Below are positions 25,572 to 34,851 of a stretch of DNA of 39,995 bases, one piece after another. The first letter of the stretch is position 1. Each line of letters opens with the position of its first letter. Position numbers and translations under genes: made by a program. The stretch covers positions 1 through 39,995 of the forward strand of contig NZ_JADEWO010000055.1 in assembly GCF_015207605.1 (NCBI RefSeq), given 5' to 3'. The stretch comes from Oculatella sp. LEGE 06141 (GTDB taxonomy: Bacteria > Cyanobacteriota > Cyanobacteriia > Elainellales > Elainellaceae). The notes under the pieces were generated by a model. That model worked only from the letters and a program-made list of their open reading frames with translations. It searched no databases and was not told the DNA's origin.

Positions 25572-26417
25572 GTGGATGAATTGAGATCAGCATTGGAGTT
25601 AGCTACTGAAGACGAATTACAAACCCTGACTGACATTTTGTTTCGCCGTAAGTTCAATCCGCTCGACTATGTCTACACCCCCACTCCGATTGATGTGCAA
25701 AGCCAGGATCGACAAGTCTGGATCGCGAGCATCGAAGATCGGTTTCGGTTTCTGGCAGCGGATGGAATCACAATTTTGCGGCAAAAAACAGACGGTGTTA
25801 GCTATCGTCATGTGCTGATTCAAGTCTGCCGCTATCTCAAAATCTCGTATTCCCAGGCAGATTCCACGGCTGATTTAGAGTCTGAAATCTTTTTGAATCT
25901 CTTGCAGCGAGCCTGGCAGCAGCTTCCGATCGCAGAACAGCGCGTTCTAACCGGGCAGCTACAGCAAGCATTGTCAGAATCGCATTTAACCCGGCAGTTG
26001 CCGCCATCTCTGCACAAAGATCCGGTTAAGCTGTTGCTTAAGGGAGGCAGTGCCCTTGCGATTAGTTCTGTAATTCGTCCCTGGGTGTTGCAGCAAATTG
26101 CCCGCCAGTTTGCCCTGCACGCTGCTACTTATCAAGTGGCAAGTCAAGCGATCGCCAAAGGCGGAGTGGCGGTTGCGGCTCAGGTGCAAAGCCGTGTTGC
26201 GTTGCAAACGGCCTATCGGGGCATGGCGCTCAACGCAACGCGCTATAGCGTAGTGCGGGGTGTTTTTGCTGTTGTGGGGCCAGCTCTGTGGACCTGGTTT
26301 TTAGCAGATTTGGGCTGGCGGGCGATCGCCACCAACTACAGTCGTGTGATTCCGGTGGTGTTTACCCTGGCACAGATCCGCCTAACTCGGATGGAATGCT
26401 TTGAACCAGCGGTCTAA
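25572..26417 (+). CDS. YaaW (UPF0174)-type protein
   Basis: A 281-residue protein whose layout matches E. coli YaaW. A helical, hydrophilic N-terminal half (MDELRSALELATEDELQ, RRKFNPLDY) is followed by a hydrophobic, alanine-rich C-terminal region with QTAYRGMALNATRYSVVRG and a final IPVVFTLAQIRLTR, close to the E. coli ending. Function is unknown; the C-terminal part may contact membrane. The frame opens at GTG 25557, but GGAGG at 25559-25563 lies eight bases before the GTG at 25572, and that start gives the expected MDELRSALELATE, so I chose it. It stands alone between the flavoprotein and the structured region at 26.5 kb. Confidence 0.75.
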   Translation: MDELRSALELATEDELQTLTDILFRRKFNPLDYVYTPTPIDVQSQDRQVWIASIEDRFRFLAADGITILRQKTDGVSYRHVLIQVCRYLKISYSQADSTADLESEIFLNLLQRAWQQLPIAEQRVLTGQLQQALSESHLTRQLPPSLHKDPVKLLLKGGSALAISSVIRPWVLQQIARQFALHAATYQVASQAIAKGGVAVAAQVQSRVALQTAYRGMALNATRYSVVRGVFAVVGPALWTWFLADLGWRAIATNYSRVIPVVFTLAQIRLTRMECFEPAV

Positions 26418-26445
26418 TCCAGATCCCATTCTTGAGCCTACTGGT

Positions 26446-26476
26446 TTTTGGGCATAATAGGTTTTGGGCATAATAG
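26446..26476 (+). repeat. tandem 16-base duplication
   Basis: TTTTGGGCATAATAG occurs twice, at 26446-26460 and 26462-26476, with a 16-base period. Each copy contains CATAAT, close to a -10 hexamer, so the duplication may have doubled a promoter element. It lies 28 bases after the YaaW-type gene. Confidence 0.7.
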
Positions 26477-26549
26477 TAGGCACGCATATCAACGGCAATG
26501 AACCCGGTTTCTGAGAGAATAGCTTGACAGTGCTAACGTTACTCGAACT

Positions 26550-26663
26550 ACTCCTTTACTGGCTTGTCGTGGGTGTAAATCCCCAAGTCCAGGCTTTGGC
26601 CTGAGCGTTCGACGAGAGGCTCAAGGTTAGGGGGTTGCCCTTTCAGTAGACCAGAAAAGGAGT
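26550..26663 (+). ncRNA. candidate structured RNA
   Basis: A closing stem pairs ACTCCTTT and CTGG (26550-26562) with CCAG and AAAGGAGT (26651-26663), interrupted by one A-A mismatch. Inside, CCCC (26581-26584) can pair with GGGG, CAGGC/GCCTG forms a tight hairpin near 26590-26603, and TGAGC/GCTCA encloses GTTCGACGAGAG. TTGACA lies 21 bases upstream of the stem, though the -10 is poor. It does not match any RNA family I can recall with certainty; a 6S-like RNA or a leader element are options. The strand is inferred from the promoter hint. Confidence 0.33.
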
Positions 26664-26880
26664 GAATGCAGCCTGTTTGCTACGGGTTCAGAGGACTTCT
26701 GAAACACAATCTGCTCGGTTGGTCAGTTAGACTGGGTGATGGTTTTCAGGGCAATGGTTCTCAGATGGGGTGAGATTAGTTCAGTTAGCCATTCTTTAAC
26801 GACAGAACTCAGGCAATCAGGCAATCAATAGAGGAGTTCGGGTGACACGGGGAACCTTTCCAAATCGTGGAGATCGGGAC

Positions 26881-27579
26881 ATGATGTCAGACAATAATCT
26901 GACACCTAACTACTATGACTTGCTCAAGTTAGCGCCATCCGCTTCGGTACAGCAAATTCGTCGTTCCTATCGCGAGCTGAGTAAGCTTTATCATCCTGAT
27001 ACGACGACCCTGCCCGCAGCGATCGCAACGGCAAAATTTCAGGAACTCAACGAAGCCTATGCCACGCTCAGCAGTCCAGAGCGGCGGTTTGCTTACGATC
27101 TGAAGCAGGGCTACTCTCGGGTATCGGTGATTCAGCAACCACCCGGATTTAACCGTCCCGTGTCCGAATCGCGCCAGTTTCGTTCTTCATCGGCCTATCT
27201 CGACCCAACCGATCGCCCCCTGTCCCCCGGAGAGATCTTTGCCCTGTTCATTTTGGGCGTTACATTTGCAGCGTGTTTAATTTTAGTGGTGGCGATCGGG
27301 CTAACGCGGGGAGACATGGTGTTTCAGCCGCTCAATGCGTTTCAGCCCGGTTTAGAGCAGCCTGCACAGGTCGTAGAGACGCAGGTGCCATCGGGTAGTG
27401 ATTCAACCTCAGCCCCAACTGTTCCTGTTCTAGCCGCCGATCGGCCATCTCCTGTCGAGTGGCCACCCGAACGGTCAGTGGCAGCTCCCAACCCATCTAA
27501 TCCGGGTACAACCGTTTCTGCTCAAGACTCAACTCTTTTACAATTGATTAAGAAGCAGCCAGACTTCATGTTGAATTAG
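26881..27579 (+). CDS. J-domain protein with one transmembrane helix
   Basis: DnaJ-type co-chaperone of about 232 residues. The J domain spans roughly the first 70 residues: NYYDLLKLAPSASVQQIRRSYRELSKLYHPD, with the essential HPD loop that activates Hsp70, then FQELNEAYATLSSPERRFAYD. A single hydrophobic helix (IFALFILGVTFAACLILVVAIGL) follows, and the C-terminal part is Pro/Ser-rich. There is no zinc finger or substrate-binding domain, so it probably recruits DnaK to a membrane site. The open frame begins at GTG 26842 with GAGGAG upstream, which would add 13 residues; the ATG at 26881 also has GGAG at good spacing and sits closer to the J domain. It lies just before a DUF3143 gene. Confidence 0.87.
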   Translation: MMSDNNLTPNYYDLLKLAPSASVQQIRRSYRELSKLYHPDTTTLPAAIATAKFQELNEAYATLSSPERRFAYDLKQGYSRVSVIQQPPGFNRPVSESRQFRSSSAYLDPTDRPLSPGEIFALFILGVTFAACLILVVAIGLTRGDMVFQPLNAFQPGLEQPAQVVETQVPSGSDSTSAPTVPVLAADRPSPVEWPPERSVAAPNPSNPGTTVSAQDSTLLQLIKKQPDFMLN

Positions 27580-27629
27580 TGATTCAACGGAGGTTGTGCG
27601 TTGCAGTTAGCCCTTAGTTTGAAGACTTC

Positions 27630-27902
27630 ATGACTCTCCCTTCCGCTGATACTCCGCTTTACAATCACCCGCTTCCCGATATAGAAGATTGGCTTATGTC
27701 TCAGGGTTGTCAGCGCGATGCCCAGGATGTTCACTGCTGGCATGTCCGGCAAGATAGCTGGAAAGCAGAACTGTCGCTGGAAGTTGACTCGTTGTCGGTT
27801 CGCTATTTGGGTGCAGGCGAAAACGGACGAGATATTCAGCGATCGTTCAAATATTCTCTGAGCCGCCACGACCTGGATGCAGCGATTTTCTCTGGTCCAT
27901 AG
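27630..27902 (+). CDS. DUF3143 family protein
   Basis: A 90-residue soluble protein of the DUF3143 family, found in cyanobacteria and without known function. Characteristic parts are the start MTLPSADTPLYNHPLPDIEDWL, the middle WKAELSLEVDSLSVRYL and the end GRDIQRSFKYSLSRHDLDAAIFSGP. It follows the J-domain gene by 50 bases on the same strand; I recall the two as neighbours in other cyanobacteria, so a functional link is plausible but unproven. The ATG at 27630 has no strong ribosome site. A long hairpin follows at 27941-27982, shared with the convergent uppS. Confidence 0.88.
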   Translation: MTLPSADTPLYNHPLPDIEDWLMSQGCQRDAQDVHCWHVRQDSWKAELSLEVDSLSVRYLGAGENGRDIQRSFKYSLSRHDLDAAIFSGP

Positions 27903-27940
27903 CGTTGGTGTGCCAGATCTCAGGTGTCAGGTGTTCAGGT

Positions 27941-27982
27941 GTTAGATGATGGCGTGAAGGTGTGTTTGCACCATCATCTAAC
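27941..27982. terminator. bidirectional hairpin between DUF3143 and uppS
   Basis: A perfect 12-base inverted repeat, GTTAGATGATGG (27941-27952) and CCATCATCTAAC (27971-27982), enclosing 18 bases. No T-run. On its left, CAGGTGT is repeated three times in a row (27921-27942) with small offsets. Confidence 0.55.
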
Positions 27983-27997
27983 GGTTCAACTCTGTGA

Positions 27998-28747
27998 CTA
28001 TACTCGACCAAAACGGCGATCGCGCTGTTGATACGCACACAACGCCCGATGAAATTCGGTGCGGTCAAAATCGGGCCACAGCGTATCGGTAATATAGAGT
28101 TCGGCGTAGGCAACCTGCCACAGCAAAAAGTTGCTGATTCTCATCTCACCGCTGGTGCGGATCAGCAGATCTGGATCGCACACTCTGGAGGTATAGAGAT
28201 GCCGAGCAAATAGGGATTCGTCAATTTGATCGGGTTGGATCACCCCTTGTTGTACTTGAGTGGCGATCGCTCGACAGGCATCAACAATTTCCTGCCGACC
28301 TCCATAGTTGGTTGCTACGGTAAACTGAATTCCTTTGTTGTCGTAGGTTTCCTCCATTGAGCGGTTAATTTCAGTTTGCAGCGATCGCGGCAATGCGTTC
28401 AAATTCCCGACAAAGTGAATTTGAACATCCTCTTCCATCATTTCTCGCAATTCTTGCCGCAACACCCGCTCAAACAGCGTCATCAAAAAATCAACTTCCT
28501 CTAATGGCCGTCCCCAATTCTCAGTTGAAAACGCATAGGCGGTTAGCGCTTTAATTCCCCAGTCTTTGCAGCACCGAAGAATATCTTTGAGCGTGTCCAC
28601 CCCACGACGATGACCAAGAATGCGAGGCAGCCCTTGCCGTTTTGCCCATCGACCGTTGCCATCCATGATTACAGCTACATGCTTGGGCAGCCGCTCCCGA
28701 TTTAAGTCAGCAGGTAACTCTCGTAGGGCAGTTTGCTTTGCTGTCAT
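27998..28747 (-). CDS. uppS: isoprenyl transferase (undecaprenyl diphosphate synthase)
   Basis: cis-Prenyltransferase of 249 residues that makes the C55 lipid carrier for peptidoglycan and surface glycans. Visible motifs are [17 protein letters not shown] at about residues 22-38, [18 protein letters not shown] near 72-83, and the C-terminal [25 protein letters not shown] region. Length is normal. Its ATG overlaps the cdaA stop as ATGA, so the two are translationally coupled. With lysA upstream, the operon joins diaminopimelate production, c-di-AMP synthesis and lipid carrier synthesis. Confidence 0.97.
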   Translation of the reverse strand: MTAKQTALRELPADLNRERLPKHVAVIMDGNGRWAKRQGLPRILGHRRGVDTLKDILRCCKDWGIKALTAYAFSTENWGRPLEEVDFLMTLFERVLRQELREMMEEDVQIHFVGNLNALPRSLQTEINRSMEETYDNKGIQFTVATNYGGRQEIVDACRAIATQVQQGVIQPDQIDESLFARHLYTSRVCDPDLLIRTSGEMRISNFLLWQVAYAELYITDTLWPDFDRTEFHRALCAYQQRDRRFGRV

Positions 28748-29667
28748 TTTTTCTCCCGAGAAGCCGAAGATGAAAAGCGAAAAAGGCGCGAAGTTAGCGC
28801 AACAGCTTGGGATACTAACCGTCGGCCAAGACTACGTAACTGGGGTGCTACGGCTTCGCGCTCAGCCGTCTGAGAGAATTTAGCCCGAAGCAATTCCCTC
28901 AGTTTACTGCTGGTCAACGGTCGGTTTAGTGTTCCCCGCTCCGCTAGTGAAATAGACCCCGTTTCTTCAGATACAACGACGCAAACGCAGTTTTCGACTC
29001 GTTCAGTAATTCCCATCGCCGCTCTGTGCCGAGTTCCCAATTGACGAGATGCCGTTCGTTCTGAAATGGGTAGAATGACACCTGCTGCGACGACGCGAGA
29101 AGCGCGAATGAGCACTGCTCCGTCATGCAAAAGGGTAGACGTTTGAAAGATGGTTTGCAGAAGTTCTCTGGAAACCTCAGCGTTCAATCTAACACCTGGA
29201 ACAGAAAAATCGCGTTCGTCGATGGGGCGATCGGTTTCTAAAATCATCAATGCGCCGATGCGGTTCTGCGAGAGTTCTTTAACCGCATCAACGATTTCGT
29301 CAATGACGCTATCTGGTTTGGCAACCGCTTCTCTAGAGCTTTGAAACAGTTGCAAAATTTCACCTCGGCCCAGTTGTTCCAACAGGCGGCGAAATTCTGC
29401 CTGCAAAATAAAGGCCATAGCGACGGCTGAGCCAATCACCAGCTTTTCTAATACAAAGCTCAGCAACCTCAACTGCAACGTGCTGCTTAACGCTGCTGCC
29501 AACATGAGGATAATTAGCCCGCGCACCATCCACAGCGTGCGACGCTCACCAATGATGACTAGCACCATATAGGTCAACACCAGAACCAGGCCAATGTCGA
29601 TCGCAGGAAGCAGGAAGGACTGAGTCCAGCCAAGGTTTGTCAGCCATTGCTTCAACAGAGATCCCAT
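28744..29667 (-). CDS. cdaA: diadenylate cyclase CdaA
   Basis: Membrane-bound cyclase that joins two ATP into c-di-AMP. The 307-residue protein has three N-terminal transmembrane segments (about 18-90) and a DAC domain (about 95-250) with both catalytic motifs, DGA in [10 protein letters not shown] and RHR in [11 protein letters not shown]. The tail (about 255-307) is basic and extends past the usual domain. In cyanobacteria c-di-AMP is linked to day-night and osmotic responses; that is family knowledge. It overlaps uppS by four bases and follows lysA by 112 bases on the same strand. The CdaR/YbbR regulator that often accompanies cdaA in Firmicutes is not next to it. Confidence 0.95.
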   Translation of the reverse strand: MGSLLKQWLTNLGWTQSFLLPAIDIGLVLVLTYMVLVIIGERRTLWMVRGLIILMLAAALSSTLQLRLLSFVLEKLVIGSAVAMAFILQAEFRRLLEQLGRGEILQLFQSSREAVAKPDSVIDEIVDAVKELSQNRIGALMILETDRPIDERDFSVPGVRLNAEVSRELLQTIFQTSTLLHDGAVLIRASRVVAAGVILPISERTASRQLGTRHRAAMGITERVENCVCVVVSEETGSISLAERGTLNRPLTSSKLRELLRAKFSQTAEREAVAPQLRSLGRRLVSQAVALTSRLFRFSSSASREKK

Positions 29668-29779
29668 CTGAACTGAATCTGGATTGACCTTGCTTCGAGG
29701 AAGAAATTAAACGAGGAAGAGAAGACAAAAGCACAACGGGTAAAGCTGCTCAAGAGGATACTTTGATATCCTCCGTCCT

Positions 29780-31228
29780 CTATCCTTGGTGTTTGACACT
29801 AATGTTCTTGATACTGAGCCGCTCTGGTAAGCGATCGTGTCGAACCAGATCCTGGTAGGTTTCCCGTTGCAGAATCACATTGGCTTCACCTGAGTTAACC
29901 AATACCGCAGCGGGACGAGACAGACGGTTGTAATTAGAAGCCATGCTGTAATTGTATGCGCCTGTGCCCATAACGACGAGCGTATCTCCGGTTTCGGTCT
30001 TTGGAAGTGTTGCTTCCTTAATCAGGATATCCCCAGATTCACAGTGTTTTCCAGCGATCGCAACGGTTTCAGTCAACGGAGCCGACATTCGATTTGCCAC
30101 AACCGCTCGGTAAATGGATTGGTAGGTAATGGGGCGAGGATTATCAGACATCCCGCCATCTACAGTAACGTAGGTTCGCACTCCTGGGATCACTTTCTGG
30201 CTGCCCACCGTATAGGCAGTAACGCAGGTGGTGCCTATTAGTGAGCGACCCGGCTCAGCAATTAGCTTGGGTAGAGGCACGTTCTGGGTTTGACACGCCT
30301 TCACAATGCTGTCACAGACGACTTGCGCCCATTCATTAATACTAGGCGGATCGTCACTTTCCGTATAACGGATCCCCAATCCGCCGCCAATATCCAGTTC
30401 TTGTATGGGTAAACCCTGTTGAGCCGCTTTGCTTAACCACTGCACCATCACAGTGGCTAAATCGCGGTGCGGTTGCAGTTCAAAGATTTGAGAGCCGATA
30501 TGGGCATGTAGCCCAACACAGTTTAGATTAGGCTGCTGGCTCACATAAGCAAACACCTGATCGAGCTGGTCTGGATCAAAGCCAAATTTGCTGTCCAGGT
30601 GTCCAGTCCGAATATATTCGTGAGTGTGACACTCAATTCCCGGTGTCAGTCGCAGCATAATGCGAACTGGCAACCGACTGGATGGGGAAGCAGCATCTAC
30701 TTCAGATCTAGCTCCCTCGGGTTTCATCGTGGCTAAGGTGTTCAGTTCCCACCAGTTGTCAACCACGATGGTGCAACCGGAATCGATCGCCAATTTCAAC
30801 TCTTCCGTCGATTTGTTGTTGCCGTGAAAATAAAGTCGGTTCGCTGGAACGTTCGCTTGTAAAGCGGTGTAGAGTTCGCCACCCGAGACGACATCAATCC
30901 CCAAGCCCTCGCTGGCTGCGATCGCACACACTGCCAGACAATTCCAGGCTTTAGACGCATAAATCACCAGCGACTCGCCTGGATAGTGCTGCTCAAAGGC
31001 CGAGCGGTATTGCTGGCAGGCGGTTCGCAACGATTCTTCATCCAGGACATATAGCGGGGAGCCAAACTGCTGCACTAGCTTGACAATGTCACACCCCCCG
31101 ATTTCCAGATGATCCTGGTCATTAACGCGAGCGCTTAAAGGCAAGAGGGACTGGTTGGGAGATGCTGCTGAAGGAGCGGGTAAATATTGACGACCAGAGC
31201 GATCTATGGCGGCGGGAGTCGATACCAT
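29780..31228 (-). CDS. lysA: diaminopimelate decarboxylase
   Basis: PLP enzyme of the alanine racemase fold; removes CO2 from meso-diaminopimelate to give lysine. It has 482 residues. The PLP lysine is K93 in YASKAWNCLAV, with HAHIGSQIFEL, the glycine loop DIGGGLGIRY and EPGRSLIG following; CESGD supplies the cross-subunit cysteine. The first 35 residues are a poorly conserved extension, as in other cyanobacterial LysA. The start is the ATG at 31228. It is the first gene of the lysA-cdaA-uppS run; its 133-base upstream region is shared with divergent rimI. Confidence 0.96.
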   Translation of the reverse strand: MVSTPAAIDRSGRQYLPAPSAASPNQSLLPLSARVNDQDHLEIGGCDIVKLVQQFGSPLYVLDEESLRTACQQYRSAFEQHYPGESLVIYASKAWNCLAVCAIAASEGLGIDVVSGGELYTALQANVPANRLYFHGNNKSTEELKLAIDSGCTIVVDNWWELNTLATMKPEGARSEVDAASPSSRLPVRIMLRLTPGIECHTHEYIRTGHLDSKFGFDPDQLDQVFAYVSQQPNLNCVGLHAHIGSQIFELQPHRDLATVMVQWLSKAAQQGLPIQELDIGGGLGIRYTESDDPPSINEWAQVVCDSIVKACQTQNVPLPKLIAEPGRSLIGTTCVTAYTVGSQKVIPGVRTYVTVDGGMSDNPRPITYQSIYRAVVANRMSAPLTETVAIAGKHCESGDILIKEATLPKTETGDTLVVMGTGAYNYSMASNYNRLSRPAAVLVNSGEANVILQRETYQDLVRHDRLPERLSIKNISVKHQG

Positions 31229-31359
31229 CGTGATGAACTGTCCTCGGGGTTAAACTTTGCAAGCGTCTGTAACAGGTAAAGCGAGTAAGTCCTATTGCCT
31301 ACTGTTAACAGTGTACAATTATGGGCTGTGCATCCTGACCTAATTTAGCGATCGCTTCA

Positions 31360-31956
31360 GTGAAATTTTTACAAGTCACCCTGCTAACGGAAGCACTCCT
31401 CTCTGATGCCCTGGAGCTAGATCAGCGCTGCCTGGGCGGTCTTTGGACTCAAGCCGGATATGAACGGGAACTGACAAGCCCCAATAGCGATTTGCTGGTT
31501 TTGCAGGACATGTCGCCGGAAACCGATTCGTCCTCGTCTGTTATTGGCCTGGGCTGCCTGTGGGCAATCTTAGAAGAAGCCCACATCACAATACTGGCCG
31601 TTCACCCCGATTGTCAGCGTCAGGGTTTTGGACAAGCACTGTTATATGCTTTGCTGATTCTGGCCTGGCGACGCAATTTAGAATGGGCAACGCTTGAAGT
31701 TCGCGATTCGAATCAAGCCGCTATTTCGCTGTACCGTAAGTTTGGTTTTCGGGACGTTGGCAAACGACGGCGCTATTACCAGGATACGGGCGAAGATGCC
31801 CTGATTTTGTGGCGTAATGGCTTGCAAAAGCCGGAATTTAGTCAGATAGTGTTGAATTGGCGGCAGCAAGTGAGCGATCGCCTGCATGACGCTGGATGGT
31901 CGTTGATCGATCGCCTCCCTGGAACTCCCCTTGACGCAGGGGCAGGTTCTTCATAA
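31360..31956 (+). CDS. rimI: ribosomal protein alanine N-acetyltransferase
   Basis: GNAT-fold acetyltransferase, 198 residues. The acetyl-CoA motif is AVHPDCQRQGFGQALL (about residues 83-98), followed by ATLEVRDSNQAAISLYRKFGF and RRRYYQDTGEDALILW, which match RimI. RimI acetylates the N-terminal alanine of ribosomal protein S18. About 35 extra residues at the C-terminus are not part of the domain. The start is the GTG at 31360; KFLQVTLLTEALL fits the first strand. It is divergent from lysA and precedes clpC by 139 bases; I infer separate transcription because clpC has its own -10. Confidence 0.88.
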   Translation: MKFLQVTLLTEALLSDALELDQRCLGGLWTQAGYERELTSPNSDLLVLQDMSPETDSSSSVIGLGCLWAILEEAHITILAVHPDCQRQGFGQALLYALLILAWRRNLEWATLEVRDSNQAAISLYRKFGFRDVGKRRRYYQDTGEDALILWRNGLQKPEFSQIVLNWRQQVSDRLHDAGWSLIDRLPGTPLDAGAGSS

Positions 31957-32065
31957 AAATTTCTCTTCAGGACTCAAAATTAGGCTTCGCAAAAGTTAAT
32001 ACCGAAAAATGGCAGGCTCTGCTCGTTACCTGTTGTCTATCTATGACAGCTTGAGGTTTTTCCTA

Positions 32066-32074
32066 TGCTAAAAT
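32066..32074 (+). promoter_or_regulatory. extended -10 for clpC
   Basis: TG-C-TAAAAT (32066-32074) lies 36 bases before the clpC ATG. A good -35 at 17-base spacing is absent, which is typical of extended -10 promoters. Confidence 0.5.
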
Positions 32075-32110
32075 CAGCGTACCGGCACGCAGCAGGTGAT
32101 AAGACACGCC

Positions 32111-34582
32111 ATGTTTGAACGCTTCACAGAAAAAGCCATTAAGGTGATAATGCTCGCCCAGGAAGAGGCACGTCGCCTGGGTCATAACTTTGTGGGTACA
32201 GAGCAGATCCTCTTGGGTCTGATTGGAGAAGGGACCGGCGTCGCCGCCAAAGTGCTGAAATCTATGGGCGTCAACCTTAAGGACGCTCGGATTGAAGTTG
32301 AGAAAATCATCGGCCGAGGCTCTGGTTTTGTTGCCGTTGAAATTCCGTTCACACCCAGAGCTAAGCGCGTTCTAGAGCTTTCGCTTGAGGAGGCTCGGCA
32401 ACTCGGCCATAACTATATTGGTACCGAACACTTGCTTCTCGGTTTGATTCGAGAGGGAGAAGGGGTTGCCGCTCGCGTTTTAGAGAATCTAGGGGTCGAT
32501 CTTTCCAAGGTTCGTACCCAGGTGATTCGGATGCTAGGGGAGACCGCGGAGGTTTCCACTGGTGGCAGCCAGGGGCGAACCAAAACGCCAACCCTCGACG
32601 AATTTGGTTCTAACCTGACCCAAATGGCGGCTGAGGGTAAGCTTGATCCCGTCGTTGGACGACAAAAAGAGATTGAGCGCGTTATTCAAATTCTGGGTCG
32701 TCGTACCAAAAACAATCCGGTACTGATTGGTGAGCCTGGAGTTGGTAAAACAGCGATCGCCGAGGGCCTGGCACAGCGCATTTCTAACAACGATGTCCCG
32801 GACATTCTGGAAGAAAAGCGAGTGGTCACGCTGGATATCGGTCTGCTGGTTGCCGGCACCAAATATCGGGGTGAATTTGAAGAACGGCTCAAAAAGATCA
32901 TGGATGAAATCCGGCAGGCCGGAAACGTCATCCTGGTGATTGATGAGGTTCATACCCTCATTGGCGCGGGTGCGGCTGAAGGTGCCATTGATGCGGCCAA
33001 CATATTGAAGCCTGCTCTTGCCCGGGGCGAGCTGCAATGTATTGGTGCCACAACTCTGGATGAGTACCGTAAGCACATTGAGCGGGACGCGGCACTGGAA
33101 CGTCGCTTCCAGCCGGTGATGGTTGGAGAGCCGACCGTTGCTGAAACCATTGAAATTTTGCATGGGTTGCGCGATCGCTACGAGCAGCACCACAAGCTGA
33201 AGATCTCTGATCTGGCGCTTGAGGCAGCGGCAAAGCTATCCGATCGCTATATTTCCGACCGTTATCTACCAGATAAAGCGATCGACTTGATCGACGAAGC
33301 GGGTTCTCGCGTTCGGTTGATCAACTCGCAACTTCCCCCAGCGGCGAAGGAGCTAGACAAGGAACTGCGTCAAGTTTTGAAAGAGAAAGATGATGCGGTT
33401 CGTGCCCAGGACTTCGACCGGGCGGGTGAATTGCGCGACCGCGAGATGGAAATCAAAGCCGAAATCCGGGCGATCGCTCAGAGCAAAAAGTCAGAATCGG
33501 ACAGCGGAGATGATTCTCCGGTTGTGGACGAGGAAGACATTGCTCAAATTGTGGCTTCCTGGACAGGGGTTCCAGTCAACAAGTTGACGGAGTCCGAGTC
33601 TGAGAAATTGCTGCACATGGAAGATACCTTACACAATCGCCTCATTGGGCAAGATGAAGCGGTAAAAGCGGTGTCTCGTGCGATTCGTCGGGCGCGTGTT
33701 GGCCTGAAGAACCCCAATCGTCCGATCGCCAGCTTTATCTTCTCTGGCCCAACCGGGGTTGGTAAAACTGAGCTAACCAAGGCGTTGGCGGCCTACTTCT
33801 TTGGCTCGGAAGATGCCATGATCCGGCTTGACATGTCGGAGTACATGGAACGCCACACGGTTTCTAAACTTATCGGTTCGCCTCCGGGCTATGTAGGGTA
33901 CAACGAAGGCGGTCAGTTAACTGAAGCGGTTCGTCGTCGTCCGTATACGGTGGTGCTGTTCGATGAGATTGAAAAAGCCCACCCTGATGTGTTCAACATG
34001 CTGCTGCAAATCCTGGAGGATGGTCGTTTGACCGATGCCAAGGGACGCACAGTTGACTTCAAGAACACGCTGCTGATCATGACCTCTAACATTGGTTCGA
34101 AGGTAATTGAGAAAGGCGGCGGTGGCCTTGGGTTCGATTTCTCTGGCGAAAATGCGGAAGATACCCAGTACAACCGCATCCGATCGCTGGTGAATGAGGA
34201 ACTGAAGCAATACTTCCGTCCAGAGTTCTTGAACCGTCTGGATGAAATTATTGTCTTCCGCCAACTGACGAAGGACGAAGTCAAGCGTATCGGCGATATC
34301 CTGCTGAAGGAAGTCTTCGGTCGTCTGGCTGAGCAGGGCATTACGCTGGAAGTCACCGAGCGATTTAAGGATCGTCTGGTGGAGGAAGGCTACAACCCGA
34401 GCTATGGTGCCCGTCCGCTGCGCCGTGCCATTATGCGTCTGCTGGAAGATTCTCTGGCAGAGGAGATCCTGTCGGGTCGCATCAAGGAAGGCGATACGGC
34501 TGTAGTAGACGTGAGCGAGGAAGGACAGGTTCAAATCCATCCTGGAAAAACACCAGAGCTGCTTCCCCAAGCGGTTGAATAG
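32111..34582 (+). CDS. clpC: ClpC, AAA+ unfoldase of the Clp protease
   Basis: Hsp100 chaperone that unfolds substrates for ClpP. The 823 residues begin at ATG 32111 with [20 protein letters not shown], the conserved ClpC start; a GTG 15 bases earlier is less likely. Domains in order are two N-terminal repeats (about 1-150), AAA module 1 with GEPGVGKT and VILVIDEVH, an M-domain with a UvrB/C-like stretch ([20 protein letters not shown]), and AAA module 2 with [23 protein letters not shown] and the ClpP-docking loop region with [13 protein letters not shown]. It is nearly invariant in cyanobacteria and essential in some. Very strong terminator directly after. Confidence 0.98.
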   Translation: MFERFTEKAIKVIMLAQEEARRLGHNFVGTEQILLGLIGEGTGVAAKVLKSMGVNLKDARIEVEKIIGRGSGFVAVEIPFTPRAKRVLELSLEEARQLGHNYIGTEHLLLGLIREGEGVAARVLENLGVDLSKVRTQVIRMLGETAEVSTGGSQGRTKTPTLDEFGSNLTQMAAEGKLDPVVGRQKEIERVIQILGRRTKNNPVLIGEPGVGKTAIAEGLAQRISNNDVPDILEEKRVVTLDIGLLVAGTKYRGEFEERLKKIMDEIRQAGNVILVIDEVHTLIGAGAAEGAIDAANILKPALARGELQCIGATTLDEYRKHIERDAALERRFQPVMVGEPTVAETIEILHGLRDRYEQHHKLKISDLALEAAAKLSDRYISDRYLPDKAIDLIDEAGSRVRLINSQLPPAAKELDKELRQVLKEKDDAVRAQDFDRAGELRDREMEIKAEIRAIAQSKKSESDSGDDSPVVDEEDIAQIVASWTGVPVNKLTESESEKLLHMEDTLHNRLIGQDEAVKAVSRAIRRARVGLKNPNRPIASFIFSGPTGVGKTELTKALAAYFFGSEDAMIRLDMSEYMERHTVSKLIGSPPGYVGYNEGGQLTEAVRRRPYTVVLFDEIEKAHPDVFNMLLQILEDGRLTDAKGRTVDFKNTLLIMTSNIGSKVIEKGGGGLGFDFSGENAEDTQYNRIRSLVNEELKQYFRPEFLNRLDEIIVFRQLTKDEVKRIGDILLKEVFGRLAEQGITLEVTERFKDRLVEEGYNPSYGARPLRRAIMRLLEDSLAEEILSGRIKEGDTAVVDVSEEGQVQIHPGKTPELLPQAVE

Positions 34583-34607
34583 GAGCCGATGAGCCTCTAA
34601 TTTATGG

Positions 34608-34647
34608 ACGGCAGCCGTTTGATTTTACTCAGCGGCTGCCGTTTTTG
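34608..34647 (+). terminator. intrinsic terminator of clpC
   Basis: A perfect 10-base stem ACGGCAGCCG (34608-34617) and CGGCTGCCGT (34633-34642), 15-base loop, and five T overlapping the end of the stem (34642-34646). It is 25 bases after the clpC stop. Confidence 0.85.
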
Positions 34648-34801
34648 CGTTTCTGCTTTTCATGGTGGATGGCGTTGGACGGTTTGGAAGGACTCGGTTA
34701 TAAACAGAGCGTTTGACCGCTCAAAATTCGGCCAGGGACTGGCATTGCCAAGTTCCTACAAGCACCTGTTGCCCGTTCATAGCGATGGTAGTACTTTGCT
34801 C

Positions 34802-34810
34802 TGGTAAAAT
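34802..34810 (+). promoter_or_regulatory. extended -10 for the urease accessory genes
   Basis: TG-G-TAAAAT (34802-34810), about 42 bases before the ureE ATG. The same TGGTAAAAT occurs in the promoter at 23852-23860. No consensus NtcA site (GTA-N8-TAC) found nearby. Confidence 0.45.
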
Positions 34811-34851
34811 TGGGCTGCCTTATTTTTTGCTAGCCACGGTATTCTTGAGCC

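Larger units (their letters stand above)
26418..26880. other. 463-base region before the J-domain gene
   Basis: No gene visible. In order it holds the tandem duplication (26446-26476), a TTGACA hexamer (26524-26529), the foldable segment 26550-26663, and about 180 bases without clear structure. Two ribosome-site-like sequences precede the J-domain gene. Confidence 0.5.

Noticed and set aside
32534-33193. 219-codon minus-strand frame inside clpC
   Set aside because: Antisense shadow of a highly conserved gene; no family resemblance.
34604-34807. 67-codon frame after clpC
   Set aside because: It starts inside the clpC terminator hairpin and has no protein-like character.
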